NCBI RefSeq assembly: GCF_012911865.1
Contig: NZ_JAAXYH010000001.1
Span: forward strand, 372,001 to 436,000
DNA from: Shewanella salipaludis
GTDB taxonomy: Bacteria; Pseudomonadota; Gammaproteobacteria; Enterobacterales; Shewanellaceae
DNA: 64,000 bases
Direction: 5' to 3'
The number at the start of each line of letters is the position of its first letter. Position 1 is the stretch's first letter. Positions 1 through 9,517 of this stretch are shown here, piece by piece. Position numbers and translations under genes: made by a program. The notes under the pieces were generated by a model. It was not told the origin of the DNA, made no database searches, and was given only the letters and a program-made list of their open reading frames with translations.

Positions 1-105
1 GCCAAGTTTCTGCGCTTGATTGATACCCTCGAGGAGCATGACGATGTGCAGGAAGTCTATCACAACGCCGAGATCTCCGATGAAATCATGGACAGCCTGG
101 AATAG
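1..105 (+). CDS. yebC: YebC/TACO1-family protein, C-terminal end only
   Basis: Only the last 34 codons are in the window; the gene starts upstream. The acidic ending ([19 protein letters not shown]) is typical of YebC-family proteins, which are translation or transcription-associated factors. The family usually lies directly before ruvC in gammaproteobacteria, as here, with about 20 bases between the stop codon and ruvC. The identification rests on this short tail plus position. Confidence 0.8.
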   Translation, partial: AKFLRLIDTLEEHDDVQEVYHNAEISDEIMDSLE

Positions 106-125
106 CGGCTGTCATTAAGGAACCT

Positions 126-647
126 ATGGCCATTATTTTAGGGGTCGACCCGGGATCCAGGATCACAGGCTACGGGGTGATCCAATGCCAGGGACGACAC
201 CAGTTGTATTTAGGCAGTGGTTGTATCCGCACCTCTTCCGATGAACTTCCCGGCAGGCTGAAACAGATCTTCGATGGTCTCTCCGAAATTATTCGCCAGT
301 ACCAGCCCGATGAGTTCGCCATCGAACGTGTGTTCATGGCCAAGAATGCCGATTCGGCGTTGAAGCTGGGCCAGGCCCGTGGGGCCGCCATAGTGGCGGC
401 CACAGTTGCCAATCTGCCTGTGGCGGAATACAGTGCCACTCAGATCAAGAGCGCAGTGGTGGGCACTGGGCGGGCGGAAAAAGCCCAGGTACAGCATATG
501 ATCCAACAGTTGTTGAAATTACCCGCAGCCCCCCAGGCCGACGCCGCCGATGCACTCGGAGTGGCGGTATGCCATTATCATACCGGCCAGAGCCTGGTGG
601 CGTTGAGCGGCAGGGCGAGAAGCAGAACATACGGAAGGTATAAATGA
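126..647 (+). CDS. ruvC: Holliday junction endodeoxyribonuclease RuvC
   Basis: RuvC resolves Holliday junctions by symmetric nicking, working with the RuvAB branch-migration motor encoded next to it. The 173-residue length is normal for the family. Visible acidic catalytic positions are the N-terminal Asp in [12 protein letters not shown], the Glu in FAIERVF, and the paired Asp residues in [10 protein letters not shown] near the C-terminus, matching the four metal-binding carboxylates of the RNase H-like fold. An AAGG ribosome-binding site precedes the ATG. The TGA stop overlaps the ruvA ATG by four bases (ATGA), so the two are probably translationally coupled. Confidence 0.97.
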   Translation: MAIILGVDPGSRITGYGVIQCQGRHQLYLGSGCIRTSSDELPGRLKQIFDGLSEIIRQYQPDEFAIERVFMAKNADSALKLGQARGAAIVAATVANLPVAEYSATQIKSAVVGTGRAEKAQVQHMIQQLLKLPAAPQADAADALGVAVCHYHTGQSLVALSGRARSRTYGRYK

Positions 648-1261
648 TAGGTAGACTCAAGGGCGTGTTGCTGGAAAAACAGGCGCCGGAAATATTGTTG
701 GATGTCGGCGGTGTGGGTTATGAGCTGCAGATGCCGCTCACCAGTTTCTACGAGCTGCCGGAGATCAATCAACCGGCTGTGCTCTACACCCATTTCGTGG
801 TGCGCGAAGACGCCCAGCTGCTCTATGGCTTCATCACCAAGCAGGAAAGGGCGCTATTTCGCTTGTTGGTTAAGACCAACGGTGTCGGCCCCAAGTTGGC
901 CTTAACCATATTGTCCGGGATGACAGCGGGCGAATTTGTCGGCTGCGTCGAGCGTGATGATATAGCGACTCTGGTCAAGCTGCCGGGTGTCGGCAAGAAG
1001 ACCGCCGAGCGTTTGCTGGTCGAGATGCGCGATAAGCTCAAGAGCCTGATGGCGGCATCACAAGGCTCCGAGCGTGAGTTTGTGCTGCAGTCCAACTTTA
1101 CCCCGGCTCAAACTGTCAATACGGCCGAAGAGGATGCCATAGCGGCCTTGATTTCCCTCGGCTATAAGCCGCCACAGGCGAGCAAGTCTGTGTCCGCGGC
1201 CTTCAAGGAAGGCATGGACAGCGAAACTTTGATCAAAGCCGCACTCAAGTCAATGTTGTAG
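644..1261 (+). CDS. ruvA: Holliday junction branch migration protein RuvA
   Basis: RuvA binds four-way junctions as a tetramer and loads the RuvB hexamers. The 205-residue protein shows the N-terminal OB-fold start ([12 protein letters not shown]), two helix-hairpin-helix motifs in the middle (around [10 protein letters not shown] and [13 protein letters not shown]), and a C-terminal helical domain ([18 protein letters not shown]) that contacts RuvB. It overlaps ruvC by four bases and ends 15 bases before ruvB, so ruvCAB forms one operon. Confidence 0.97.
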   Translation: MIGRLKGVLLEKQAPEILLDVGGVGYELQMPLTSFYELPEINQPAVLYTHFVVREDAQLLYGFITKQERALFRLLVKTNGVGPKLALTILSGMTAGEFVGCVERDDIATLVKLPGVGKKTAERLLVEMRDKLKSLMAASQGSEREFVLQSNFTPAQTVNTAEEDAIAALISLGYKPPQASKSVSAAFKEGMDSETLIKAALKSML

Positions 1262-1276
1262 GCATAAGGAATCGGC

Positions 1277-2281
1277 ATGATAGAGGCAGATAGACTGATC
1301 CAGCCCCAGAGCATAGGCCTGGACGAATCCATCGACAGGGCCATGCGCCCCAAGTTGCTCGATGAATATACGGGCCAGGACGACACCCGTGCGCAGCTCA
1401 AGGTGTTCATCCAGGCGGCCAGGAATCGCGGCGAGGCTTTGGATCACATGCTGATCTACGGCCCTCCCGGACTGGGTAAAACCACCCTGGCGATGATAGT
1501 TGCCAACGAGATGGAGGTCAGCATCAAGTCCACCTCGGGTCCTGTGCTGGAAAAGGCCGGCGATCTGGCGGCGCTCCTGACCAACCTGGAAGCCGGTGAC
1601 GTGCTTTTCATCGATGAAATACACCGTTTGAGCCCAGTGGTGGAAGAAATCCTCTATCCGGCGATGGAAGACTATCAGCTGGACATAATGATAGGTGAGG
1701 GGCCGGCGGCGCGCTCGATCAAGCTGGATTTGCCCCCCTTCACCCTCGTCGGTGCGACTACCAGAGCCGGCGCGCTCACCTCTCCGCTGCGGGCCCGCTT
1801 CGGCATACCGCTGCGGCTGGAATTTTATAACCTCAAGGATTTGACCACCATAGTGACCCGTTCGGCCCAGGTGATGGATTTGGAGATAGATGCCGGCGGG
1901 GCCACGGAGATTGCCCGCCGTGCCCGTGGCACGCCGCGTATTGCCAACCGTTTGCTGCGCCGGGTGCGTGACTATGCCGAGGTGCAGCACCAGGGCAAGG
2001 TCAGCCAGTTTGTCGCCGAGCAGGCGCTGGACTTGCTGGATGTCGACACCGAGGGCTTCGATTACATGGACAGGAAACTCTTGCTGGCCATCATAGACAA
2101 GTTCGGTGGTGGCCCTGTGGGGTTGGATAACCTGGCCGCCGCCATAGGTGAGGAGCGGGAAACCATAGAGGATGTATTGGAGCCTTTCCTCATTCAGCAG
2201 GGCTTCGTGCAGCGTACCCCCAGGGGACGTATCGCCACTTCGCGGGCCTATCAACACTTCGAGATAATCAAGCCGGAATAG
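1277..2281 (+). CDS. ruvB: Holliday junction branch migration helicase RuvB
   Basis: RuvB is the AAA+ ATPase motor that pulls DNA through the RuvA-bound junction. At 334 residues it is full length. The Walker A motif is GPPGLGKTT, Walker B is DEIH, and sensor and arginine-finger regions follow ([18 protein letters not shown]). The C-terminal winged-helix region ([19 protein letters not shown]) is present. It is the last gene of ruvCAB; a weak hairpin lies about 45 bases after the stop. Confidence 0.98.
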   Translation: MIEADRLIQPQSIGLDESIDRAMRPKLLDEYTGQDDTRAQLKVFIQAARNRGEALDHMLIYGPPGLGKTTLAMIVANEMEVSIKSTSGPVLEKAGDLAALLTNLEAGDVLFIDEIHRLSPVVEEILYPAMEDYQLDIMIGEGPAARSIKLDLPPFTLVGATTRAGALTSPLRARFGIPLRLEFYNLKDLTTIVTRSAQVMDLEIDAGGATEIARRARGTPRIANRLLRRVRDYAEVQHQGKVSQFVAEQALDLLDVDTEGFDYMDRKLLLAIIDKFGGGPVGLDNLAAAIGEERETIEDVLEPFLIQQGFVQRTPRGRIATSRAYQHFEIIKPE

Positions 2282-2324
2282 CAGGCCGCCAAGGCGTCGA
2301 TGGGGATTGTCGAGTTGCAAGACT

Positions 2325-2351
2325 GAGGGAGCCTAGGCTCTCTTCTTGTTT
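2325..2351 (+). terminator. possible weak terminator after ruvB
   Basis: An imperfect hairpin (GAGGGAGC, loop CTAG, GCTCTCTT with a G-U pair) is followed by a T-rich stretch (CTTGTTT). It could end the ruvCAB transcript, but the T-tract is interrupted. Confidence 0.4.
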
Positions 2352-2684
2352 CCGGCAAGCGGCCGGCTAGCATCCCATGCCCATTAAGCACAGTCTCCAT
2401 CATCTGTAGCTGCCCATTATTATAGATACCTATCATGCAGGCATATTCATAGTGCATGCCTGGGTATTGGCATAACGTCTGTCAGCCATTTCCTATCCTC
2501 CACACTTCAATCGGTAAACAAAAAATTAACAAAGGTATCGCTTCCCCGGCTTGGCGCCGCACAGGGCCTTGGCCTGGCAGGCACAGGCTTGTCAGGGGGA
2601 AAGTAAACGCCTTGTATCAAAAGCTTATTCGATGGTTATTTATGCAGTTTTTTCGAGTGACGCATTCGATAAATGGCATTTTTT

Positions 2685-2700
2685 TGTGACGCATGTCACG
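2685..2700. promoter_or_regulatory. CRP-like binding site upstream of the TonB-dependent receptor
   Basis: The sequence TGTGA-CGCATG-TCACG matches the CRP half-site pattern TGTGA-N6-TCACA with one mismatch. It is flanked by T-rich DNA. It lies about 305 bases before the receptor start, so it acts on a distal promoter if it acts at all. Binding is inferred from the motif only. Confidence 0.5.
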
Positions 2701-3004
2701 TTTTCATCATTTTACAATGTTGCGTACTCGTTGGCTTTTAACAAGCAGGAATCACTGCATTTTTAGAGATAGGCTGACTCTTTATGCTGAGACGTATGAA
2801 TAATAGCCAGGTGAGGCCGGGCTGTTTCTCGTCGATTAACAAATTGAAGCTTTTTTAGTAACAAAATGCTCTCCGCAGGTTAAAGGTTGGGGTCATTGAC
2901 GGGGCAAAGGTGAAACTTCAGTATCGTGCAACGTCGTGCGCTAACGCACTAATAAGACGTCGAATGATTAGAAAAATAAACTAGGTAGTAAGGGAGTTTT
3001 ATCT

Positions 3005-5554
3005 ATGATCAAGAAAACCAAATTGGCCGATGCCGTTAAGCTTGGCTTAATCGCATCGCTTTCAACTTCAGCCTTCGTTGCCTCTCAAACTGCTGTCGCC
3101 GCCGAAGGCGAAGCCAAAGTTGAACGCATCGAAGTGACAGGTTCACGTATCCAACGTCAGGACATGGAAACGGCATCGCCTGTGACTGTGATCGACGCCA
3201 GCGCCATTCGCGCCGAAGGCTTCACCTCAGTCGACCAGTTGCTGCAGGCCCAAACTTCCATGGCGGGTGCCGCAATCGGCTCCACTTCCAACAACGGCTC
3301 AGGTGGCTCGGCTCAGGTCGATCTGCGCGGCATGGGTGCCGAGCGTACTCTGGTACTGCTCAACGGTCGCCGCATGGTCAGCTCAGGCACGGGTGCCGAC
3401 AGCGCCGTGGATCTGAACTCCATCCCTGTTGCCATGATTGCCCGGGTTGAAATCCTTAAAGACGGTGCATCTGCCGTTTACGGATCCGACGCTATCGCCG
3501 GCGTGGTGAACATCATCACCAAGAAAGACTTCGACGGTCTGTTGCTGGACGTTAATGGCAGCGGCACCGACAGAGGCGACGGCCAAACAGCCGAGATGAG
3601 CGCCCTGTATGGTGTCAACACAGATTCTGGTAACTACACCTTGGGTGCCGCTTACTCGGACCGCAAGAGTGTGATCCAATCTGACCGTGCCTGGACCGAA
3701 GCGGGTAGCAGCTCTTACATCCCAACCGGCACTTTGGGCGGCAAGGTACAAGATGCCAACGGCAACTGGGTTAAGCGTACAACAGGTTATGACTTCACCC
3801 AAGACAGCTATTATCAGACGCCAAGCGAGCGCTACAGTCTGTTTGCCAACATGACCCAAGATCTGGGCAACGACTTGGTGCTGACAGGTGACATACTGTA
3901 CACCAAGCGTAAATCCAATCAACAGATGGCGGCTCAGCCTGCCTCTGTGATGTTGGACGTCTGTGGTGCGCCTGGTGCCGATGCCGTCAAGTGCATCACC
4001 CTGGACAGCGCCATGACAGCCGGCGGCATTGAGGCCGACAAGACAGGCCGGGTAGAATACCGTCGCCGTACCAACGATGTGGGTCCGCGTATCAGCTCGC
4101 AGGATACAGATACTTACCGCGCTTCAGTAGACTTAGCCGGTTCGCTGGATATCAACACAGGCATGAACTGGGATGTGTCTTACACCTATGGCAAGAACAA
4201 GGCGTCGTCCACGGTCGACAACTCGATCAATGCCACCAAGATGGAACAATCTGTCTACGCCAACCAGGATGCCTGGTTCAGCGGTCAGCCTCTGACTCAA
4301 GACATCATGGGTGATATAGGCTACTTCCAGCAAGCCGATGGCGGCAACGAGCAACACACAGTTGCCGGCGTGTTGAACGGTGAGCTGTTCGATCTCAGCG
4401 CCGGTGCCGTAGGTTTCGCTATCGGGGCCGAATACCGTCGTGAGAGCGGTTATTACAACCCGGATCCTGTGGTTGTTGCCGGTGACAGCACCTCAGCCCA
4501 GCAAGATCCTACCGATGGCAACTACAACGTTATCTCTTTCTACCAGGAAGTGAGCGTGCCTTTCACCGAGAAATTGACCGGTGAATTTGCCTTGCGTTTC
4601 GACGATTACTCTACCTTCGGCAAGGCGACCACCTGGAAGATAGGCCTGACCTATGAAGCGAGCGATGAGCTTATGCTTCGTACCGTGGCTGCGACCGGTT
4701 TCCGCGCACCTAACGTGAGCGAGCTGTTCGGCGGTAACACAGGTTCATTCGACTACCTAGACGATCCTTGGGGCAATGAGCAAGATCCACAGATCAAGGT
4801 TAACTACACCTCGGATCCGGATCTGAAGCCTGAAGAGTCTGAGTCTTACACCGCGGGTCTGGTGTACTCACCTGGCTTCATCGATGGCATGTCTGTGACG
4901 CTGGACTACTGGCGTTTCAAGGTCACTAACGCCATCACGCGTCTGGACGCGCAAACCGGTCTGAACGAGTGTTTCGCCGGCAATGCTACAGCCTGTGAAA
5001 CCTTCAAGATCACCTTGGACGGTAACCTGGACGATTTCACCAATCCTTTGACCAACGTAGGGACTCAGGATACCAGTGGTATCGACTTCAACCTGGCCTA
5101 TGGTTTCGAAGCCTTGGGTCTGGATTGGAAAATCAGCAACGACATGACTTATCTGCTCAACTTCGAGCAAGACAGCGAAGACTACACTGGTACTGTTGAC
5201 GGCAACTTCGGTGCCTACGCCAAGATCCGTAATAACTTCAGCATTCAGGCGGGGCAGGGCGATTGGAGTGTCACTTACTTCAACCGCTTCATCGATTCCA
5301 TGGATGATATCTACACGGATTATGACGCCAACGATGAGCCATTTACCGCGGTTCGTCAGTCTGACTCAGTGCTGTATCACAACATCTCCGGTACTTACCA
5401 TGCAACGGATGCATTGACAGTGAGCGTCGGCGTGAAGAACTTCACAGACGAGAAGCCATCGACAGTGAGTAACGGCAGCGATGGCGGCACAGTACCAGAA
5501 GTTTACGACACTATAGGTCGTCAAATTTATGGTGGCGTGACTTACAAGTTCTAA
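3005..5554 (+). CDS. TonB-dependent outer membrane receptor
   Basis: An 849-residue outer membrane active transporter. Order of parts: a signal peptide ending near SQTAVAAEG; a TonB-box-like segment (VERIEVTGSRI); a plug domain with VDLRGMGAERTLVLLNGRR, IPVAMIARVEILKDGASAVYG and IAGVVNIITKK; then a 22-strand barrel with the late motif RAPNVSELFGG and DPDLKPEESESYTAG. It ends in GGVTYKF, the terminal Phe needed for barrel assembly. The plug resembles the large Shewanella/Alteromonadales group often linked to peptide or carbohydrate uptake; the substrate cannot be told from the sequence. It is a single-gene unit with its own terminator and a CRP-like site upstream. Confidence 0.93.
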   Translation: MIKKTKLADAVKLGLIASLSTSAFVASQTAVAAEGEAKVERIEVTGSRIQRQDMETASPVTVIDASAIRAEGFTSVDQLLQAQTSMAGAAIGSTSNNGSGGSAQVDLRGMGAERTLVLLNGRRMVSSGTGADSAVDLNSIPVAMIARVEILKDGASAVYGSDAIAGVVNIITKKDFDGLLLDVNGSGTDRGDGQTAEMSALYGVNTDSGNYTLGAAYSDRKSVIQSDRAWTEAGSSSYIPTGTLGGKVQDANGNWVKRTTGYDFTQDSYYQTPSERYSLFANMTQDLGNDLVLTGDILYTKRKSNQQMAAQPASVMLDVCGAPGADAVKCITLDSAMTAGGIEADKTGRVEYRRRTNDVGPRISSQDTDTYRASVDLAGSLDINTGMNWDVSYTYGKNKASSTVDNSINATKMEQSVYANQDAWFSGQPLTQDIMGDIGYFQQADGGNEQHTVAGVLNGELFDLSAGAVGFAIGAEYRRESGYYNPDPVVVAGDSTSAQQDPTDGNYNVISFYQEVSVPFTEKLTGEFALRFDDYSTFGKATTWKIGLTYEASDELMLRTVAATGFRAPNVSELFGGNTGSFDYLDDPWGNEQDPQIKVNYTSDPDLKPEESESYTAGLVYSPGFIDGMSVTLDYWRFKVTNAITRLDAQTGLNECFAGNATACETFKITLDGNLDDFTNPLTNVGTQDTSGIDFNLAYGFEALGLDWKISNDMTYLLNFEQDSEDYTGTVDGNFGAYAKIRNNFSIQAGQGDWSVTYFNRFIDSMDDIYTDYDANDEPFTAVRQSDSVLYHNISGTYHATDALTVSVGVKNFTDEKPSTVSNGSDGGTVPEVYDTIGRQIYGGVTYKF

Positions 5555-5574
5555 GCTTGTTGTAGCCTAAAAAT

Positions 5575-5601
5575 AAAAAAGCGCCGTAAGGCGCTTTTTT
5601 T
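5575..5601. terminator. bidirectional terminator between the receptor gene and gloA
   Basis: A run of six A, then GCGCC, loop GTAA, GGCGC, then seven T. The A and T runs on both sides allow it to end transcription from both convergent genes. Confidence 0.9.
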
Positions 5602-5627
5602 GTGTGTGGGCTTCAATATGCCGGCGA

Positions 5628-6038
5628 TCAGCCCAAGCCGTTCGAGGCAGACTTCATCTGGATCAGCTCTATCTTGTAACCGTCCGGATCTTCGACGAAG
5701 GCGATTTCCGTGCGGCCACCGGCAACGGGACCAGGGGCGCGGACTATCTTGCCACCGGCGGCGGCGATCGCCTCGCAACGGGCATAGATGTCGTCTTCGC
5801 CTATGGCGAGATGGCCGAAGGCGGTGCCCAGGTCGTAACTCTCGGTACCCCAGTTATAGGTCAGCTCGACCACGGCCTGGCCGGAGGATTCATCGGCATA
5901 ACCTACGAAGGCCAAGGTATACTTGTACTCAGGATTTTCCGAGGTCCGCAGCAGTTTCATGCCCATAACCTGGGTATAGAAGGCGATACTGCGTTCCAGA
6001 TTGCCGACACGCAGCATGGTATGTAAGAGTTGTGACAT
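5628..6038 (-). CDS. gloA: lactoylglutathione lyase (glyoxalase I)
   Basis: Converts the glutathione-methylglyoxal hemithioacetal to S-lactoylglutathione, the first step of methylglyoxal detoxification. The 136-residue length and sequence fit the Ni-type bacterial enzyme. Metal ligands expected for the family are visible: His-6 in QLLHTMLRV, Glu in VVELTYNWG, His in FGHLAIGED and Glu in YKIELIQM. Two vicinal-oxygen-chelate beta-alpha-beta repeats cover the whole length. It stands alone and shares a bidirectional terminator with the receptor gene. Confidence 0.96.
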   Translation of the reverse strand: MSQLLHTMLRVGNLERSIAFYTQVMGMKLLRTSENPEYKYTLAFVGYADESSGQAVVELTYNWGTESYDLGTAFGHLAIGEDDIYARCEAIAAAGGKIVRAPGPVAGGRTEIAFVEDPDGYKIELIQMKSASNGLG

Positions 6039-6315
6039 AGGATTCTCATCTTGGGGCTGAAATGGGCCTCATGGAGCTGGAGGCGTTAAGGCTTTGGCAT
6101 TATAGCAAATTTCTGGTGAGGGGGGGCGAAAATAGGGCTCCTGGGCCGGCACATAGCATGGCCTGCAGTAGGGGGATAACGGCGACAGCCAGATGCACTA
6201 GGCTGGCCCAAGTTGCAGGGATTAAGGTAGAGTAACAGAGAGTGGCCATCTGAAGAGGCAGACTCTGGCTGCCCACGCTGGGGCACACGAGGGACGTCAC
6301 ACATGGAGAGCAAAC

Positions 6316-6399
6316 ATGAATACCGAACTTAAGATGGCATTGGCGATTAGCCTGATCATCGCCTTAGGCCTGAGTGTGTTCTTTTTTATGATGTTTTAG
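6316..6399 (+). CDS. predicted 27-residue single-pass membrane peptide
   Basis: A short reading frame with a good ribosome-binding site (GGAGAG, 5 bases before ATG). The peptide starts MNTELK and then is almost entirely hydrophobic (ALAISLIIALGLSVFFFMMF), so it would form one transmembrane helix with a short polar N-terminus. No charged residue follows the helix. It sits alone between divergently placed gloA and the nth end of the rsx operon. I do not recognise the family. The evidence is the start site and composition only; length makes chance occurrence possible. Confidence 0.5.
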   Translation: MNTELKMALAISLIIALGLSVFFFMMF

Positions 6400-6450
6400 G
6401 CTTGTTCCCAGTTGTTTGGGAGAGGGCTGGCCGGCATTTCAGCCCTAAGG

Positions 6451-7092
6451 CTATTCTTCCGGGTAGACCTTGTCTTTGAACTCGCACAGATCTTCTATGA
6501 TACAGCTGCCACAACGGGGTTTGCGTGCCAGGCAAGTATAACGGCCATGGAGTATGAACCAATGGTGGACATCCACCTTGAATTCGGCCGGCACTACCTT
6601 GAGCATACGCTCTTCCACCTCTTGCACATTCTTGCCGGGGGCGAACTTGGTGCGGTTGGCCAAGCGAAAAATATGGGTGTCGACCGCTATGGTCGGCCAG
6701 CCGAAGGCGGTATTGAGCACCACATTGGCGGTCTTGCGACCAACACCGGGTAAAGACTCCAGGGCTTCCCTGTCTTCGGGCACCTCGCCGTCATATTTTT
6801 CCAGCAAGATCTCACAGGCTTTGATGACGTTTATGGCCTTGTTGTTATAGAGGCCTATGGTCTTGATGTAGTCCTTAAGCCCATCGACGCCCAGAGCATA
6901 GATGGCCTTGGGGGTATTGGCGACGGGAAAGAGTTTAGCGGTCGCCTTGTTGACACTGACATCCGTCGCCTGTGCCGACAAAGTCACGGCGACCAGGAGT
7001 TCGAACGGACTGGAGAAGTGCAACTCTGTCTGTGGATGGGGATTGTTGTCACGCAGTCGGGTTAAGATCTGACGCCGTTTTTCATTGTTCAT
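6451..7092 (-). CDS. nth: endonuclease III (DNA glycosylase/AP lyase)
   Basis: Removes oxidised pyrimidines from DNA and cuts at the abasic site. The 213-residue protein has the helix-hairpin-helix LPGVGRKTANVVLN with the catalytic Lys, the catalytic Asp in AVDTHIFRLANR, and a C-terminal [4Fe-4S] ligand set CLARKPRCGSCIIEDLC (C-X6-C-X2-C-X5-C). It is the last gene of the rsxABCDGE-nth operon, the same order as in Escherichia coli, 30 bases after rsxE. Confidence 0.98.
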   Translation of the reverse strand: MNNEKRRQILTRLRDNNPHPQTELHFSSPFELLVAVTLSAQATDVSVNKATAKLFPVANTPKAIYALGVDGLKDYIKTIGLYNNKAINVIKACEILLEKYDGEVPEDREALESLPGVGRKTANVVLNTAFGWPTIAVDTHIFRLANRTKFAPGKNVQEVEERMLKVVPAEFKVDVHHWFILHGRYTCLARKPRCGSCIIEDLCEFKDKVYPEE

Positions 7093-7122
7093 AAGTCTGA
7101 CTCTCGTTCCTGGCCATCATGC

Positions 7123-7818
7123 TCAGTTGACCTTAGTGATCCGCGCCCGGGTCACAGTGGCGGTTTCTATCTTAGGCTGTCTTTCCGCCAGTTTTCTGTC
7201 GATGACATTCTTCAGGGCGATGAGCAAACCCATGGCGATGAAGGCGCCGGGTGGCAACATGGCCAGCAGGAAGGGGGTATCTACCTGCCAAACCTGAATG
7301 GTGAGTGATTCGGCCCAGGGACCGAGCAGCTGCTCGGCGCCGTAGAAGAGGGTACCTTGCCCCAAGAGTTCACGTACCGTGCCCAGCACCACCAGCACGG
7401 AGGTGAACCCCAGCCCCATCATCAAGCCGTCGAAGGCAGAGCTGATGAGGCTATTGCGTGACGCGAAGGCCTCGGCGCGGCCTATGATCACGCAGTTGGT
7501 CACTATCAGCGGCAGAAAGATCCCCAGCGACAGATAGAGACCATAGGCATAGGCATTGATCAGCAGTTGTACCGCGGTCACCAGCGCGGCGATGATCATC
7601 ACAAACACAGGAATGCGTATTTCCTTGGGGACGAAGTCGCGTACCAGGGACACCAGCACGTTCGAGCCTATGAGCACCAGCAGGGTCGCCAGCCCGAGCC
7701 CGAGGGCATTGGTGATAGTGGCGGTGACGGCCAGCAGGGGGCATAGCCCAAGTAGCTGCACCAGACCAGGGTTATTCTTCCACAGTCCCTGCCAGGCGAT
7801 TTCGCGGAAATTAGTCAT
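7123..7818 (-). CDS. rsxE: Rsx/Rnf electron transport complex subunit E
   Basis: An integral membrane subunit of the Rsx complex, which uses NADH and the ion gradient to keep SoxR reduced or to move electrons to ferredoxin-like carriers. About 231 residues with roughly six transmembrane segments. Conserved stretches include [22 protein letters not shown] and IPLIVTNCxxxGRAEAFA-like [19 protein letters not shown] chose the start MTNFREIAW, which aligns with the family start and has GAGG upstream; an in-frame ATG four codons earlier exists at 7830. The start overlaps the end of rsxG. Confidence 0.95.
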   Translation of the reverse strand: MTNFREIAWQGLWKNNPGLVQLLGLCPLLAVTATITNALGLGLATLLVLIGSNVLVSLVRDFVPKEIRIPVFVMIIAALVTAVQLLINAYAYGLYLSLGIFLPLIVTNCVIIGRAEAFASRNSLISSAFDGLMMGLGFTSVLVVLGTVRELLGQGTLFYGAEQLLGPWAESLTIQVWQVDTPFLLAMLPPGAFIAMGLLIALKNVIDRKLAERQPKIETATVTRARITKVN

Positions 7819-8449
7819 GCTGTGCCTCACAATTGCGTGGTTGCCTGAAGATGGCTTGCTGATGCTGCTTAACGTACCAGAGGGCCCGCTTTACTGCCTT
7901 GACGTAGGCTCTGGGGGTGATGGTGGCGCCGGTAAATTGATCGAAACTCCCGCCATCTTTCTTGACCCGCCAACGCTCATCGGCTTCGTCGCCGAGTTCC
8001 TTGCCGGCGAAACTCAATACCCAACCGGATTTTCTCAGTTCTATTTTATCACCCAAACCAGGGGTTTCCTGGTGGGATAGGGTTCTTACCCCGAGCACAG
8101 TACCCTCGGCTGAGATGCCGACGATAAGCTTTATCTGGCCGTTATAACCGTCGGGCGCTATGGTCTCGAGGGCAATGGCGACGGCCTGGCCTGCCTGAGT
8201 TGCTATATAGGCGGGCAGGGGACTGTCGGTGCCCAGCGCCTCCTTGTCCTGCAGCAAGGTGCACTGGGATGTCAGTTCATTGTCGTGCATGGCGTCCGGG
8301 ATTATCTGATGCAACACCCGCATCAGTTCATGCTTCTGTTGTTGCTGTATTTTGGCGGCGGTTTGCTGGTTAACCAGTGCCACCAGGCCGGTGCAGAGCA
8401 AGGCAAACAGGCCGAGCAGCAGGCCATTTTTCATCATAGCATTCTTCAC
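7811..8449 (-). CDS. rsxG: Rsx/Rnf electron transport complex subunit G, FMN-binding
   Basis: A 212-residue periplasmic-facing subunit anchored by one N-terminal helix ([19 protein letters not shown]). The covalent FMN site is the Thr in [12 protein letters not shown], attached to FMN by phosphoester in characterised RnfG proteins. The preceding EL(R)KSGW and DGGSFDQ stretches are also typical. It overlaps rsxE by a few bases and follows rsxD with an 12-base gap. Confidence 0.95.
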   Translation of the reverse strand: MKNAMMKNGLLLGLFALLCTGLVALVNQQTAAKIQQQQKHELMRVLHQIIPDAMHDNELTSQCTLLQDKEALGTDSPLPAYIATQAGQAVAIALETIAPDGYNGQIKLIVGISAEGTVLGVRTLSHQETPGLGDKIELRKSGWVLSFAGKELGDEADERWRVKKDGGSFDQFTGATITPRAYVKAVKRALWYVKQHQQAIFRQPRNCEAQHD

Positions 8450-8461
8450 ATCTGTCTCCTG

Positions 8462-9514
8462 CTAGCTGCCGGCCCTGTGGCCATAAGTCCTGGGACGAAC
8501 ATAATAATCGATAAAGGGGGCACACAGATTCGCCAGTAAGACGGCGAAGGCGAAGGCATCCGGGTAACCGCCGAAGGTACGGATGAAATACACCAGCATG
8601 CCAATCAGGGCGCCAAAGAGGAAGCGGCCGCGATTGCTGGTCGCCGCGGTGACGGGATCTGTGGCGATGAAAAATGCCGCCAGCATGGTGGCGCCGGAAA
8701 ACAGGTGCAGCAGTGGGCTGGCGTGGTTATCCGGCCCGAGCATCCAGCCGACGCTGGCGCAGACAAACAGCGCCACCAATATTCCCGTGCTGATCTGCCA
8801 GCGGATCGCCTTGAGCTTGAGCAAAACCAAGCCGCCCGCCAGATAGGCCAGATTGACCCAGAACCAACCGACACCCGTGCTGCCATCGAATATGGGCTTA
8901 CTCAGGCTTTCACTGCTGGTCAGGCCCAAGGCGAGATCTGTCTTCAAGGTATCCAGTGGCGTCGCCATGGATACGCCGTCTATGCCCAGGCTATAGAGCT
9001 TGAGTTCGCTGCTTGCCAGGCTGCCGAAGATGGCCTGCAGGCTCGCCAGCAGATCCGGGGCCTGTTGTGCCACAGTGCTGGGTGCGACCCAGCTGGTCAT
9101 CTGCACCGGGTAGGAAATGAGCAAGAGGACATAGGCGGCCATCGCCGGATTGAACAGATTATGTCCCAGGCCGCCATACAGCTGTTTGACAATCACGATA
9201 GCGAACACTGTGCCTATGACTATCAGCCACCAAGGCGCCAGGGGGGGGATGGCGACCCCGAGCAAGACAGCGGTCAACATGGCACTGTTATCACCCAGGG
9301 CCGCGGCAGGATTCCTGCGTCTCAACTTCATGACGGCCGCTTCGCTGCCGAGGGCAACGGCAATCGCCAGCATCACTTGGATAAGGGTTCCCCAGCCGAA
9401 AAATACGCATTGGACCACCAAGCCGGGCAGCAGGCATAAGATCACTCTCTGCATCACGGTCGCCGTATGCAGGTTGCGGCTGACATGGGGGGATGAGGCT
9501 ATTTTGAACGCCAT
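8462..9514 (-). CDS. rsxD: Rsx/Rnf electron transport complex subunit D
   Basis: A 350-residue integral membrane subunit related to NqrB, with about nine or ten hydrophobic segments. It carries the second covalent FMN of the complex; the likely acceptor Thr is in [14 protein letters not shown]. Conserved loops [19 protein letters not shown] and [17 protein letters not shown] are clear. The gap to rsxC is three bases, so translation is probably coupled. Confidence 0.96.
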   Translation of the reverse strand: MAFKIASSPHVSRNLHTATVMQRVILCLLPGLVVQCVFFGWGTLIQVMLAIAVALGSEAAVMKLRRRNPAAALGDNSAMLTAVLLGVAIPPLAPWWLIVIGTVFAIVIVKQLYGGLGHNLFNPAMAAYVLLLISYPVQMTSWVAPSTVAQQAPDLLASLQAIFGSLASSELKLYSLGIDGVSMATPLDTLKTDLALGLTSSESLSKPIFDGSTGVGWFWVNLAYLAGGLVLLKLKAIRWQISTGILVALFVCASVGWMLGPDNHASPLLHLFSGATMLAAFFIATDPVTAATSNRGRFLFGALIGMLVYFIRTFGGYPDAFAFAVLLANLCAPFIDYYVRPRTYGHRAGS

Positions 9515-9517
9515 CTA

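Larger units (their letters stand above)
2282..3004. other. long intergenic leader between ruvB and the TonB-dependent receptor
   Basis: This 720-base gap has no convincing gene. Short reading frames on the plus strand lack ribosome-binding sites and recognisable content. It holds the weak ruvB terminator, a CRP-like palindrome at 2685-2700 with a second copy of its left part (GTGACGCAT) at 2657-2665, a small GTGCG-CTAA-CGCAC hairpin at 2936-2949, and a poor promoter candidate (TTGACG at 2896, CAGTAT at 2919, 17-base spacer). A ribosome-binding site (AAGGGAG) lies just before the receptor ATG. Confidence 0.6.

Noticed and set aside
2456..2766. Short plus-strand frames before the TonB-dependent receptor
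   Set aside because: No ribosome-binding site, no known motif, and they overlap the CRP-like site region.
5604..6026. 140-codon plus-strand frame opposite gloA
   Set aside because: It is a shadow of gloA, which has all metal ligands and family length on the other strand.
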